From Manihot esculenta (lineage: Eukaryota; Streptophyta; Magnoliopsida; Malpighiales; Euphorbiaceae): a stretch of DNA of 64,000 bases. Shown here one piece after another: positions 1-12,050 of the stretch (its first letter is position 1; each line of letters opens with the position of its first letter). The DNA is taken from positions 16,554,263 to 16,618,262 of the forward strand of contig NC_035169.2 in NCBI RefSeq assembly GCF_001659605.2, read 5' to 3'. The position numbers and the translations under genes were made by a program. The notes under the pieces were generated by a model. That model searched no databases, was not told the DNA's origin, and saw only the letters and a program-made list of their open reading frames with translations.

Positions 1-1514
1 CGGTCTTTCTCTTACATAGTGCCAGGGGCGTAGTGCAGGCCACACCTGGACTTCCATATCATATCAGCATGTCATAACATATGAGGGCTAATGGATCATT
101 CAACATTCATCCGCATCAACAACATTTTATGCAATGCAACATATTCGTGCAACTAATGCAATCAACCTATTACATATAAACATGATGCATGAATATGCTT
201 TAAGCATTTGATTTCGTAAGATAAAAGGTTTAATTTAGTTCTACTCACCTCTGGCTAGCTCTGACACTAACAGAAGCAGCTGACTCACTACTGAGGTCCT
301 CGGTTCCTCGGGTCCGAACCTACACAGGTGGACTCAAATGAGGGACCAAACAACTAGAACATAACTCTAAAAACATCCCCCAAAAACCCCCTAAAACACC
401 TTAAAACAATCATGCAAAACATGTAAAGGAAGGCTGAACAGGGCAGGTTCGGCGGCACCTTCGGCGGCCGAAAGTCCCTCCAGAGCCGAAACCCAGGCAG
501 GTTCGGCGGCACCTTCGGCGACCGAAAGTCCCAGACAGAGACGAAAGTCTCTTTTCGGGGGCAACTTCGGCAGCCGAAAGTCCTGCCTCCCAGGCAGGTT
601 CGGCGGCCGAAAGTCCTTCGGCTGCCGAACCTGGTTTCTGCCAGAGGGCAGAAACTTGATTCCCTTTGCACAAAAACCTCTCCTTCTCATTGCAACATTC
701 ATATAACTCATTCAAATCATGCAAATAAACATACATTGGCTCCTAGGGGCTTCAAACTATCTTAAACCCCAACTACAACACACAACAACAACACATTGCT
801 CAAAATCACAACATAAGCTCATAAACCTAACCATAAGCTAAACATGCATTCTACCTCATAGATCTTACATAAAACTTACTTAAAACATGCAATGAGCTTA
901 AGATCGGCTCTTACCTCTTGAAGATCGAGAGAGAGACGACCTAAACTCGGAGATGGGAGAGATTTGAGTTCTTGAACCTCAAAGCTCCAAAACTTGCTCG
1001 AAACTTGAAAATCTTCAAAACAAGATGAAAACTTGTGAAAATCGTGAAAGATTTGAAGGAAAAGCTCAAAGATTGGTGAGGAACGGCGGAGAGCTCACCT
1101 TGGCCGACAATGGGGAGAAAAACTCGCCCGCTTTCGGCTAAGGGACCCTTTTATAGTGGCTGGCCAGGCCACGTTCGGGGGCCGAACGTGCCTCCGCATG
1201 CATGCCATGTTCGGCGGCCGAACTTGAGGTTCGGCGGCCGAACCTGGACTTCCCTCACTTATGCCTTCGGGGGCCTAAGGCACACCCGAAATGCATGCAT
1301 GTTCGGCGGCCGAACTTTGAGTTTCGGCGGTCGAACCTGAGTTTTCCTCCAAGGTTGTTTTCTTTCAAAAAAACTCATTTCCTCTTTACTTAAAATCATG
1401 AAATACATTAAAACATTTTAAGAAAACATGTTTCTACCCTACTAGAGGCTTCCGACATCCGAGATTCCACCGGACGGTAGGAATTCCGATACCGGAGTCT
1501 AGCCGGGTATTACA
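1..1514 (-). mobile_element. Ty3/gypsy LTR (C), cut by the window edge
   Basis: On the minus strand this LTR begins at 1514 with TGTAATACCCGGCTAGACTC, the start shared by the other long LTRs here, and runs left out of the window. It contains a TATA box and a dense block of TTCGGCGGCCGAA-type palindromes at about 441-640. It directly abuts an integrase zinc-finger coding fragment with no polypurine tract, so it is either a separate insertion into element B (right flank acata at 1515-1519 would be its target duplication) or element B's own 3' LTR brought in by a deletion. Only one side is visible. Confidence 0.85.
1148..1156 (-). promoter_or_regulatory. LTR TATA box
   Basis: CTATAAAAG on the minus strand, at the equivalent place to the TATATAAG boxes of the related LTRs, just downstream of a conserved TGGCCAGCC block. 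It probably drives transcription of the element from this LTR. Confidence 0.5.
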
Positions 1515-2136
1515 ACATACCTCACAGGCAGACATGAACCGTGCCACTTCCTTTTTCATAGCTGGCCACCAATAAACTCTCTTCAGATCCTGATACATTT
1601 TGGTGGCTCCAGGGTGAATGTTGTATCTAGCATTATGAGCTTCCCTCATAATGTCCCCCTTCAGACTTATGTCATCTGGTACACATAACCTGTTCCCATA
1701 GCGGAGGATCCCTTTGTTGTCAAATCTGAACTCTTCATTCTTGCCTACCTGCTCTGCTCTTGCTATCTTTACCAACTCTGGGTCCTCATGCTGTTTCTGA
1801 GCCACCTGCTCCAGAAACACGGGTGTCACCCTCATCTGAGCTATCAAAGCCCCTGTACCAGATAACTCCAACTGCAACCCCTCATTAATAAGTTTGTAGA
1901 ACTCTCTCACCACCGACCTTCTCTCTGCTGTAATATGGGATAAACTGCCAAGTGATTTTCGGCTTAGGGCATCTACCACAACATTTTCCTTACCCGGATT
2001 GTACTGGATTTTGCAGTCATAGTCACTAAGCAGTTCTACCCATCTTCTCTACCTCAGGTTCAACTCTCTCTGACTCAAGATGTACTGCAGGCTTTTATGA
2101 TCTATGAAGATCTCACATTTAACCCCATACAGGTAA
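1515..2136 (-). pseudogene. Element B pol fragment: RNase H end and integrase zinc finger
   Basis: Read from 2136 leftwards this encodes the end of a gypsy RNase H domain ([14 protein letters not shown], with an in-frame stop in the following RRWVELLSDYD segment), the tether DALSRKS, and the integrase H2C2 zinc finger (HNARYNIHPGATKMYQDLKR, then a CEVC-like end). It stops inside the zinc finger at the LTR at 1514. It matches the pol of element A closely and is the downstream part of element B, whose upstream pol lies at 12628-13961; element A was inserted between the two parts. The integrase core is absent from the window. Confidence 0.85.
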
Positions 2137-2462
2137 TGTAATACCCGGCTAGACTCCGATATCGAAATTCCTACCGTCCGGTGGAATCTCGAATGTCGGA
2201 AACCTCTAGAAGGGCAAAATCATGTTTTTATAAAATGTTTTAATGTATTTGATGGTTTTAAGTAAGAAAGGAATTGAATTTTAAATGAAAAAGACCATGG
2301 AGGCATTTCCAGGTTCGGCCGCCGAACATTGGATAGTTTAGGGGGGCAAGTTAGGCTTCCGAAAGTGGTTCAGGTTCGACCGCCGAACCTCATGTTCGGC
2401 CGCCGAACTTGCATGAGTTTTGGAGGCATTTTAGGCTGCTGAAGGGTGGTCTGGCCAGCCCC

Positions 2463-2470
2463 TATATAAG
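2463..2470 (+). promoter_or_regulatory. LTR TATA box (element A 5' LTR)
   Basis: TATATAAG in the context CAGCCCCTATATAAGGACTC, conserved in the solo LTR and in the 3' LTR of the same element, as expected for the retrotransposon promoter. Confidence 0.6.
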
Positions 2471-3110
2471 GACTCCATGGCCGAAACGGGCGAGTTTTCT
2501 CCCATTTTCGGCCAACGGTGAGTCCATCCTCTTCCATGGTCGTTTTTTATGTTTTTCCTCCAATCTTTCAAGTTTTAACAAGTTTTATCTTGGTTTGAAG
2601 ATTTTTGAGCAAAAGAAGTGAAGTTGTAGAACTTGGAGACCCAAGGAGCGAGATCTCCCCCATCTCCGAGTTGGATCGTCTTCACTCTCGAACTTCAAGA
2701 GGTAAGAGTAGATCCTCACTTCTTTTCATGTTTTGGTTAAGTTTCATGAAGTTTCTTGGGGTAGAAAAGCATGTTTAGGTTTATTGTAATACCCGGCTAG
2801 ACTCCGGTATCGGAATTCCTATCGTCCGGTGGAATCTCGGATATCGGAAACCTCTAGAAGGGTAAAATCATGTTTTCATAAAATGTTTTAAAGTATTTTA
2901 TGATTTTAAGTAAGAAGGAAATTGAGTTTTGAATGAAAAAGACCAAGGAGGCATTTCCAGGTTCGGCCGTCGAACGTGGGATAGTTTAGGGGGGCAAGTT
3001 AGGCTTCCGAAAGTGGCTCAGGTTCAATCGCCGAACCTCATGTTCGGCCACCGAACTTGCATGAGTTTTGGAGGTACTTTAGGCTGCCGAAGGGTGGTCT
3101 GGCCAGCCCC

Positions 3111-3118
3111 TATATAAG
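3111..3118 (+). promoter_or_regulatory. LTR TATA box (solo LTR)
   Basis: TATATAAG in the same context as in element A's own LTRs. Confidence 0.55.
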
Positions 3119-4274
3119 GGCTCCATGGCCGAAACGGGCGAGTTTTTTCCCCATTTTCGGCCAACGGTGAGTCCATGCTCTCCCATGGTTGTTTTTGATG
3201 ATTTTCGTAAAATCCTTTAAGTTTTTACAAGTTTTATCTTGGTTTGAAGATATTTGAGCAAAAAGAGCAAGTTTTGGAGCTTGGAGACCAAAGGAGCGAG
3301 ATCTCCCCCATCTCCGAGTTAGATTGCCTCTCCTCTCGATCTTCAAGAGGTAAGAGTAGATCTTTAACTCCTTTTATGTTTTAAGTAAGTTTTATGAAGA
3401 TTTTTGGGGTAGAAATGCATGTTTAGGTTCTTGTGAGTTTATGGGTTAATGTTGAGTTTTTGAGCAATGTGGGTTGTTTATGTATGTTTGATGTGTTGTA
3501 GTTGGGGTTTAGGATAGTTTGGGACCCCTATATGCTTGTTGGCTTGAGTTTGCTTGTTGTAGAATAGGTAAATGCATGATTGAATGTTTTGGGAGGCAAA
3601 TGTGTATATTGGAGGCTGAGTTCTGCCCTTTGGAATAACTCAGGTTCGGCAGCCGAAGGGACTTTCGGCCGCCGAACCTGCCTGTGGAGGCCAGCCTTTG
3701 GCTGCCGAACCCTGCCCCCAAAAGTAGACTTTCGGCTCTGGAAGGGAGTTTCGGCCGCCGAAGGTGCCGCCGAACATGCATGAGTTTCGTCTCTGGAAGG
3801 AACCTTCGGCCACCGAAAGTGCCGCCGAAGGTGCATGACTTTCGTCTCTGGAGGGACTTTCGACCGCCGAACCTGCCGCCGAAAGTGCCCTGTCCAGCCT
3901 TCCTTTGCATGATTTCTATGATTGTTTTAAGGTGTTTTAGGGGGTTTTGGGGGAGTATTTTAGAGTCTTGTTCATGTATGTTTGGTCCCTCATTTGAGTC
4001 CACCTATGTAGGTTCGGACCCGAGGAACCGAGGACCCCAGCAGTGAGACAGCTACTTCAGTGTCTGGTCAGAGCTAGCCAGAGGTGAGTGGAATAACTCT
4101 CTATGTTTCAAAGCAAATAATGAAAGTTTTACCATGATTCACGCATCACGAATGCCATGAGATATATTAGGGTGCTTGCATTAGAATTCACGAATATGTT
4201 GCATTGCATATTATGTTGTTGATGCGGATGAATGTTGAATGATCCATTAGCCCTCATATGTTATGACATGATGA

Positions 4275-4430
4275 TAGGATATGGAAGTCCAGGCGTGCCT
4301 GCTCTACGCCCCTGGCACTATGTAAGAGAAAGTCCGGGCGTGCCTACTCTACGCCCTCGGCACGATTGGATATGTATGATATGATATGGAAGTCCAGGCA
4401 TGCCTGCTCTACGCCCCTGGCATGATTAGA
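4275..4430 (+). repeat. Short tandem repeat inside the solo LTR
   Basis: Three degenerate copies of a unit containing GTCCAGGCGTGCCTGCTCTA then CGCCCCTGGCA. The same place in the other LTRs holds diverged versions (about 5937-6090, and on the minus strand near the left edge of the window and at 18543-18666), so this is a fast-changing repeat of the family. Confidence 0.6.
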
Positions 4431-6717
4431 CTGTATAGAGGGCTAAATGGTGACAAGTTCATCCTTGATGTGATTTGTTTGTGCTGTGATGCATTCCATG
4501 ATATCATATGTTTTAAATACAATGTTTTATTATTCTGCTCATTGGGCTCTAGTAGCTCACCCCACTCCCAAATTTCCCCAGGTTTGCAGGTACAGGATAG
4601 ACCATGAGGTTAGTTAGAGTAAAGTCATGTATATGTAATAGTTAGAAGTGGACATGAGAATGATGTAATGTAAAGTATAGCATTGAACAGTTATGTAATA
4701 TAATGATGTTATTGAGGATTAGAGTTGTGCTTGACCCTAGTTTGTATGTTAATCCCTTTTGTTACATGATCTTTCAAATGTAATGGTTTAATGATGTTTT
4801 ATGTAGACCAAACTCATTATATACTATGTTACCCCTTTGGAGTATTTGTTGAGGACTTCAAGGTGGGGTTTGATGCTTATGATCATAAGTTGTGCATGCA
4901 CAGGTTGAGTTTAGTGATTGAATGTGAAAGGTTCAAAATTTTTATGTTTATGTTGATCATGTATGGGATTAAATAGGTCTACAGGTTGTATGTTAGGCTT
5001 GCTACGGGTCCCGGCGGCCTTAAGCCGATCTGGATCCTAGCGCCGATAGCGGTCCGGTTTCCGGGTCGTTACATTTATAATGAGTTTTTGGTTAATGTTG
5101 AGTATTTGGACAATGTGTGTTGTATATGTATGTTGGATGTGTTTGTGTTGGGGTTTAGGATAGTTTGAGACCCCTAAATGCTTATGTGCTTGTGTATGCA
5201 TGTTGTAGAATAGGTAAATGTATGTTTGATTGGGTTGGGAGGCATTTGTGCATGAAAGAGGCTGAGTTCTGCCCTTTGGAAGAACTCAGGTTCGGCAGCC
5301 GAAGGGACTTTCGGCCGCCGAACCTGCCTGTGGAGGCAAGCCTTTGGCTGCCAAACCCTGCCCCCGAAAGTTGACTTTCGGCTCTGGAAGGGAGTTTCGG
5401 CCACCGAAGGTGCCGCCGAATATGCATGAGTTTCATCTCTGGATGGAACCTTCGGCCGCCGAAGGTGCATGACTTTTGGCTCTGGAGGGCTTTTCGGCCG
5501 CCGAACCTGCCGCTGAAAGTGCCCTGTCCAGCCTTCCTTTGCATGATTTCTATAATTGTTTTAAGTTGTTTTAAGGGGGTTTTTGGGGAGTATTTTAGAG
5601 TCACGTTCATGTATGTTTGGTCCCTCATTTGAGTCCACCTGTGTAGGTTCGGACCCGAGGAACCGAGGACCCCAGCAGTGAGTCAGCTGCTTCAGAGCCT
5701 TGTCAGAGATAGCCTAAGGTGAGTAGAATGACTCTTTATGTTTCAAAGCAAATAATGAAAGTTTTAGCATGATTCACGCATCATGAATGCCATGAGTTAT
5801 ATTAGGGTGCTTGCATTAGAATTCACGAATATGTTGCATTGCATAATATGTTGATGATGTGGATGAATGTTGGATGATCCTTTAGCCCTCACTATGACAT
5901 GATATGTTATGAGATGGTAATGATACGGTGTGAAAGACTAGTGAGGCCCATTCTACGCCCCTGGCACTATGTAAGAGAAAGACCAGTGAGGCCCATTCTA
6001 CGCCCCTGGCACTAATGGAATGTTATGTTATGTTATGCTATGTAAGAGAAAGACCAGTGAGGCCCATTCTACGGCCTTGGCACTATTGGAATGTGTAGAG
6101 GGCTATTGGTGACAAATTCATCCTTGATGTGATTTGTCTGTGATGTGATGCATTCCATGATATCATATGTTTTAAATATAATGTTTTATTATTCTGCTCA
6201 CTGGGCTCTAGTAGCTCACCCCATTTCCCTAATCCCTCAGGTATGCATGTACGGGATAGATCAGGAGGTCAGCTAGAGTAAAGTCATGGTTATGTAATAG
6301 CTAGTGGTGGACATGATGAATATCGAAATGTAATGAATAGTATTAAACAGTTATGTAATGTAATGATGTTATTAAGGATTAGAGTTGTGCTTGACCCCAG
6401 TATGTTGTTAATCCCTCTTGAGTACATGATTTTTAATGATGTTTATGTAAACCAAACTTAATACATATTATGTTACCCCATTGGAGCATTGTTGAGGACT
6501 CAAGTGTGGGGGTGATGTTTATGTTTATGAGTTGTGCATGCACAGGTTAAGTTTGGAAAATGAATGAGAAAGTTCAAAATTTTTATGTAATTGTTGATCA
6601 TGTATGGGATTAAATAGGTATACAGGTTGTATGTTAGGCTTGCTACGGGTCCCGGCGGCCTTAAGCTGATCTGGATCCTAGCGCCGGTAGCGGTCCGAAT
6701 TCCGGGTCGTTACAGAT

Positions 6718-6731
6718 TGGTATCAGAACCC
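6718..6731 (+). other. Primer binding site of element A
   Basis: TGGTATCAGAACCC lies three bases after the LTR end. It matches the 3' end of initiator tRNA-Met as used by many plant gypsy elements (usually TGGTATCAGAGC), with one change. Confidence 0.85.
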
Positions 6732-6988
6732 TATGTTCATATGGTCGGACCTATAGAGAGTGTCGGGCTCATAGATGTTCTAAAAGGTCAAGCACAATAG
6801 GAAAATCATGTCCACTAGGATAGGATGAAGAGTCCTGTCTTGAATGCTGATGTGAAATGCCATGATTATATACATGTGCATTAATGATATGCTATGTATG
6901 TGATGTATGTGATGCGGGTTCATGTGTTTGCACATAAACCATTTGATGCTAATGTTTATGTGATGGGTGTTGTTTTTCAGTAAGCAAG

Positions 6989-8620
6989 ATGAGAGGGACT
7001 CGTCGATCTGCACGATTGACTGGAGTACAACCCCAGGACGAGGGCACGGATGCCCATCCTCCAGCATTGCCTAGGGCAATGTCCTGCAGGTCTAGCAGGG
7101 AGAGAACATCAAGGGATCCTAGAAGGTCTTTCGATATGAGCAAAAGGGGGACAGTGTAAGGTGGAATGTCAAAGGATGTGGGGGATGATATGGATGTGGA
7201 CCAGAGGAGGGATGGCAGTATTGGAGTGAGTATGTCGGAAGAGGGCATGGGAGAGTCCCAAGGAGGCACTCAGGCCTCGAGATTTGTTCAGCCACCCCAG
7301 TACCCACCCTTTTCACAGAATCCCGGGTATTCGATGGGAGGTACATTGGATTACCCCAGCTTTAACCCTTATCACTCTCACATGCCATACCCGCCTTTCT
7401 ACCCACCATACCTACAGTACCCTATGTACCCACCCCCATCTTTCTACCCAGGTACAGCAAACCCTAACCCAGGGGATGTTGCACCTCCTCCACCACCAGC
7501 AGAACCCATAGTCCCAGAAACCCAAGTGCCTAAGCCTAGCTCATCTGAAGGGAGCAAGGTCAAGATGACCGATTATATGAAGTTGGGTGCTCCCCAGTAT
7601 GAAACAGGTGATGACCCATTTGAGTACCTTAGGAGGGTCAAGATGATTACAGATGAGATAGGGGCTGATGACATTAGAGCCATTCAGATGGCCGGGTTCA
7701 CACTAAAATGCAAGAAGGCCCGAGAGTGGTTTAAAAACTATGTGAACCCGAGGTTGGATAGCCTATCATGGGAGGAGTTTGCAAATGAGTTTGCAGGATG
7801 GGCTTTCCCTGACAGTTCAAGGGAGTTGAAGATGATTGAATTTGAGCAGTTGAGGCAGACAGAGGAGATGAGTGTGGATGAGTACACAGATTGATTCTTG
7901 GAGCTATTGCCGTTTGCCGGGCAAAATCTGGACACAAACCAAAAGAAGTCAAGGAGGTATATCGTGAGGCTTCATTCCAGGTATTCCTCCTTGATCCAGT
8001 CAGCAGAGAGGGAGAGTTTCCATGCCATAGTGGATATGGCCCGGAGAATGGAGGCTAGTGCAATCATCGAAGGGAAAGTTAAGCAGTCAGTAGCACAACC
8101 TTCTGGTTCCAAGACCCCAGGTGGGGGAAGATTAGACCCTTCTTCTCTGAGTTCAGCTAGTAAGAGGTGGAGCAGTACCACCAAAAAGTCAAAGAAGAAC
8201 AAGTTCTGGAACAAGATCAAGTCAGGTCTGGGATTAGGAAGTGGCTCGAGCTCAGGTGCAGATAATGCAGTATGTATGAAGTGTGGGAAGCCGCACAAAG
8301 GAGTATGTCGGTTTGGGACAACAGCCTGCTTCAGATGTGGGCAGGAGGGACACATGGCACGGGAGTGTCCTAGAGCAGCTTTTGTGGCACAGTCCCAGCA
8401 GACAGCTTCTGGTAGTGTGGCTCAACCAGTAGCTCCAGCCGCGACTCAGGCTAGTGGCAGAGGTAGAGGGAGAGGGGCAGCCTCTTCTTCAGCGGGTTTC
8501 AGGGGTGAAGGTCCATCAGCTCCAGCACGGATCTTCACTATGACTCAGCAGGAGGCAAATGCATCAAACACAGTGGTGTTAGGTAATCTCATCATTGGTT
8601 GTTCTGATGTTTATGCCTAG
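6989..8620 (+). pseudogene. Element A gag (capsid and nucleocapsid), broken
   Basis: The ATG at 6989 opens a reading frame (MRGTRRSARLTG) that is conserved in element B. Stops interrupt it near 7157 (TAA) and at 7892 (TGA), all in one frame. Next come a Pro/Tyr-rich segment (about 7280-7500), a retrotransposon gag domain (about 7560-8090, with the WEEFANEFAGWAFPDSSRE region), and a nucleocapsid with two zinc knuckles near 8270-8370: CMKCGKPHKGVC (CX2CX3HX3C spacing) and the classical CFRCGQEGHMAREC (CX2CX4HX4C). A Gly/Arg/Ala-rich tail follows. The frame is lost at about 8610 by a small deletion at the protease active site. The product would form the retrotransposon particle. Confidence 0.88.
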
Positions 8621-11600
8621 TGCATCGCATTCTTTTATTGCTCCGAGAGCCGTCGAGAGGTTGGGGTTGATGGTCTCTGGGTTAGAGTGTCCCCTATGGG
8701 TCAGTGGACCCAAGTTTGACCCATCAGTGTCAGAGTCAGTCTGCCAGTGTAGTCCGGTTTTTGTTGAGGGAAGATGCCTTTCAGCCGACCTTGTGGTTCT
8801 AGATTTGACAGATTTTGACGCCATTCTAGGGATGGATTGGCTATCTACCCATGGTGCTACCTTGGATTGCAGAGACAAGGTAGTCAAGTTCAAATTTCAG
8901 GATGGGTCAGAGGTTGTCTTCAGAGGAGACAGGAGGGGTACACCTAGAGGTTTGATATCAGCCCTACAGGCTCGTAGGCTGCTCAGGAGGGGTTGTCAGG
9001 GTTTTCTAGCTCATGTGAGAGAGCTGGATTGTCATGTCAGAGAGCCCGCCTCAGTGCCCGTGGTCAGAGAGTTTTTAGATGTTTTCCCAGACGAGCTGCC
9101 AGGTTTACCACCTGCTAGGGAGATAGAGTTTGAATTTGAGTTGATGCCTGGAACCAGACCGATCTCTATACCTCCCTATAGGATGGCACCAGCTGAACTG
9201 AAAGAGCTTAAGGAGCAGTTGCAAGAGCTGGTAGATAAGGGCTTCATCCGACCGAGTACCTCACCTTGGGGTGCTCCAGTGCTATTTGTGAAAAAGAAGG
9301 ATGGATCCCTTAGACTTTGTATCGACCACAGACAGTTGAACAAAGTCACTACCAAGAATAAGTACCCATTGCCAAGGATCGACGATCTATTCGACCAGCT
9401 AGCAGGAGCATGTTGTTTCTCCAAGATAGATCTGAGATCTGGGTACCATCAGTTGAGGATAAGAGAAGAGGATGTGCCGAAGACATCATTCAGGACCAGA
9501 TATGGGCACTATGAGTTCCTTGTGATGCCGTTCAGATTAACCAATGCCCCTGCAACATTCATGGATCTCATGAACAGAGTGTTTAGCCAGTACCTGGATC
9601 ACTTTGTTATTGTCTTCATAGATGATATCTTAGTGTATTTCAGGAATGCAGAGGAGCATGCCCATCATCTGAGGTTAGTTCTGCAGACCTTGAGGGAACA
9701 CGGCTTGTATGCCAAGTTCTCCAAGTGTGAGTTCTAGTTGAGGAGCATTTCATTCTTGGGGCACGTTGTGTCAGAAAATGGAATCGAGGTAGACCCCAAG
9801 AAAGTGGAAGTTGTAGCTAACTGGCCTAGACCCACTACAGTGACAGAGATCAAGAGCTTCTTGGGTTTGGCAGGTTACTACAGGAGGTTCGTTCAGGACT
9901 TCTCTAAAGTTGTAGCTCTTATGACCAGACTGACTAAGAAGAACCAGAGGTTTGTGTGGACTGACCAGTGTGAAGAGAGCTTTGAAGAGCTAAAGAAGAG
10001 GTTGACCTTAGCACCAGTGTTAGCTCTGCCAACGAGTAATGAAGACTTCACGGTTTTTTGTGATGCGTCCCGTGTGGAACTGGGTTGTGTGCTAATGCAG
10101 AATGAAAGGGTGATTGCTTATGCTTCTAGGCAGCTGAAGAAGCACGAGTTGACTTACCCTACACATGACCTAGAGATGGCAGCTGTAATCTTTGTACTCA
10201 AGATGTGGAGGCATTACCTTTATGGAATAAAATGTGAGATCTTCACAGATCATAAGAGCCTGCAGTACATCCTGAGTTAGAGAGAGTTGAACTTGAGGCA
10301 GAGAAGATGGGTAGAACTGCTTAGTGACTATGATTGCAAGATTCAGTACCATCTGGGTAAGGCGAATGTTGTGGCAAACGCCCTAAGCCGGAAATCACTT
10401 GGCAGTGTATCTCATATTTCAGCAGAGAGGAGACCAATAGTGAGGGAGTTCATCGAGCTCATCAATGAAGGGTTGCAGTTGGAGTTGTCTGGTACAGGTG
10501 CTTTGATAGCCCAGATGAGAGTAACACCTGTGTTTCTGGAGCAGGTGGCTCAGAAACAGCACGAGGACCCAGAATTAGTGAAGATTGCCAGGACTGTTCA
10601 GTCAGGCAAGAATGAGGAGTTCAGATTTGACAGCAAGGGGATCTTCTGCTATGGGAATAGATTGTGTGTACCAGATGACGTGGGACTGAAGGGAGACATT
10701 ATGAGGGAAGCTCATAATGCCAGATACAGTGTTCACCCTAGAGCCACCAAAATGTATCAAGATCTGAAGAGAGTTTATTGGTGGCCAGCTATGAAAAGAG
10801 AAGTGGCACAGTTTGTGTCAGCCTGCGAAATATGTCAGAGGGTGAAGCTGGAACATCAGAAGCCGGCTGGAATGCTTAACCCACTACCTATTCCAGAGTG
10901 GAAATGGGAGAATATTGCTATGGACTTCGTGGTGGGGTTACCGGCAGCGTCCAACAGATTGGACTCCATATGGGTGATTGTGGAGAGACTGACCAAATTT
11001 GCTCACTTCATCCCTGTCAGGAGTGGCTATTCGGTGGACAAGTTGGCGCAGGTGTATGTTGATGAGGTTGTCAGGTTGCATGGGGTTCCTGTTTCAATAG
11101 TGTCTGATAGAGGACCCCCGTTCACCTCCAGGTTTTGGCAGAGTCTGTAGAACGCCATGGGTACCAGGTTGGACTTCAGCACTGCTTTCCATCCTCAGAC
11201 TGACGGACAATCATAGAGGACCATCCAGACAATAGAAGATATGCTCAGAATGTGTGTACTAGATTTTGGCGATTCTTGGAGGCAGCATCTACCTTTGGTG
11301 GAGTTTGCCTACAATAACAGCCATCATGCTAGCATAGGGATGGCTCCATATGAGGCTTTGTATGGAAGGAAGTGCATATCGCCTGTCTGTTGGGAAGAAG
11401 TTGGGGAAAGGGCCTTGGCAGGGCCTGAGCTAGTAGAGATCACCAGCAGAGTGGTGCCCATAATCAGAGAAAGGATTAAGACTGCTGTGAGCAGGCAGAA
11501 GAGTTATGCAGATATCCGCAGAAGGCAAGTAGAGTTTCAGGAGGGGGGTTTGGTATTGCTCAAGGTGTCTCCAATGAAAGGGGTGATTCGGTTCGGGAAA

Positions 11601-12029
11601 AAAGGTAAGCTAGCTCCACGGTACATCGGACCCTTTGAAATCTTGCAGAAGGTCGGGAATGTATCGTATAAGCTGGATTTACCTGCTTCAATGGAGAGAA
11701 TCCATCCGGTTTTCCATGTTTCTATGTTGAGGAAATTCGTGTCAGATCCGGGCAAGGTTCTCAGTGAGCCTGATATGGAGATCCAAGAAGATCTCACCTA
11801 TGTTGAGCAGCCAGTACGGATCCTAGACACCCAGATCAGAAGGCTAAGGAACAAGGAAATCCCGATGGTGAAAGTCCTTTGGAATCTCCACAACATCGAG
11901 GAGTGTACCTGGGAGACACGGGAGTCCATGCTCCAGCAATATCCTCATCTCTTCTACGGTGAGTGTTATGTGTTATGTGTTTATGTTTTTATGCCATGCT
12001 ATATTTGTTTGGTGAACATTCGGGGATGA
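8595..12029 (+). pseudogene. Element A pol: PR-RT-RNaseH-IN-chromodomain-like, broken
   Basis: All in the third frame with stops at 9735 (Trp to TAG in KCEF-WLRS), 10278 (Gln), 11148 (Gln) and near 11213 (Glu). Domain order: aspartic protease remnant ([16 protein letters not shown] kept, active-site Asp lost), reverse transcriptase ([20 protein letters not shown]; catalytic FIDDILVYF near 9620), RNase H (FCDAS near 10060, [10 protein letters not shown] near 10245), integrase zinc finger (HNARYSVH to CEIC near 10710-10835), integrase core (MDF near 10920, SDRGPPFTS near 11105), then a chromodomain-like end (VRILDTQIRRLRNKEIPMVK to YPHLF). The third integrase catalytic residue, Glu in DGQSERT, is the stop near 11213. 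The protein cannot be made whole. Confidence 0.92.
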
Positions 12030-12037
12030 ATGTTCTT

Positions 12038-12050
12038 AAGGGGGGGAGAA
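12038..12050 (+). other. Polypurine tract of element A
   Basis: AAGGGGGGGAGAA immediately precedes the TG of the 3' LTR, the expected plus-strand primer position. Confidence 0.8.

Larger units (their letters stand above)
2785..5073 (+). mobile_element. Solo LTR nested in element A's 5' LTR
   Basis: A complete 2,289-bp LTR from TGTAATACCC to GTCGTTACA with no internal region. It is flanked by a perfect 5-bp target duplication, tttat at 2780-2784 and 5074-5078. It belongs to the same family as its host LTR. A solo LTR with intact target duplication is the expected product of recombination between the two LTRs of a full element. A palindrome block lies at about 3641-3895. Confidence 0.93.
2137..6714 (+). 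repeat. 5' LTR of element A, interrupted by a solo LTR
   Basis: The LTR proper is 2137-2784 plus 5079-6714, about 2.28 kb, starting TGTAATACCC and ending GTCGTTACA directly before the primer site. The middle (2785-5073) is a complete related LTR with its own target duplication. A palindrome block lies at about 5287-5520, and a degenerate tandem repeat (AGACCAGTGAGGCCCATTCT and following, three copies) at about 5937-6090. Confidence 0.9.

Noticed and set aside
354..736. Overlapping minus-strand open frames with FGGR/PPK/AAEP repeats
   Set aside because: They are translations of the GC-rich palindrome array inside the LTR. The same kind of frames recurs on both strands in every copy (3509-4046, 5174-5628, 17094-17539, 18991-19400, 36782-37138, 41253-41609).
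3641..5525. Regularly repeated short palindromes resembling a CRISPR array
   Set aside because: Spacing is irregular, the repeats vary, the spacers are themselves conserved between LTRs, and the sequence is plant nuclear retrotransposon DNA.
6718..6731. tRNA-like matches at primer sites
   Set aside because: Only the 12-18 bases complementary to a tRNA 3' end are present; no cloverleaf or full tRNA gene is there. The same holds at 15735, 21712, 35275, 38259 and 61183.
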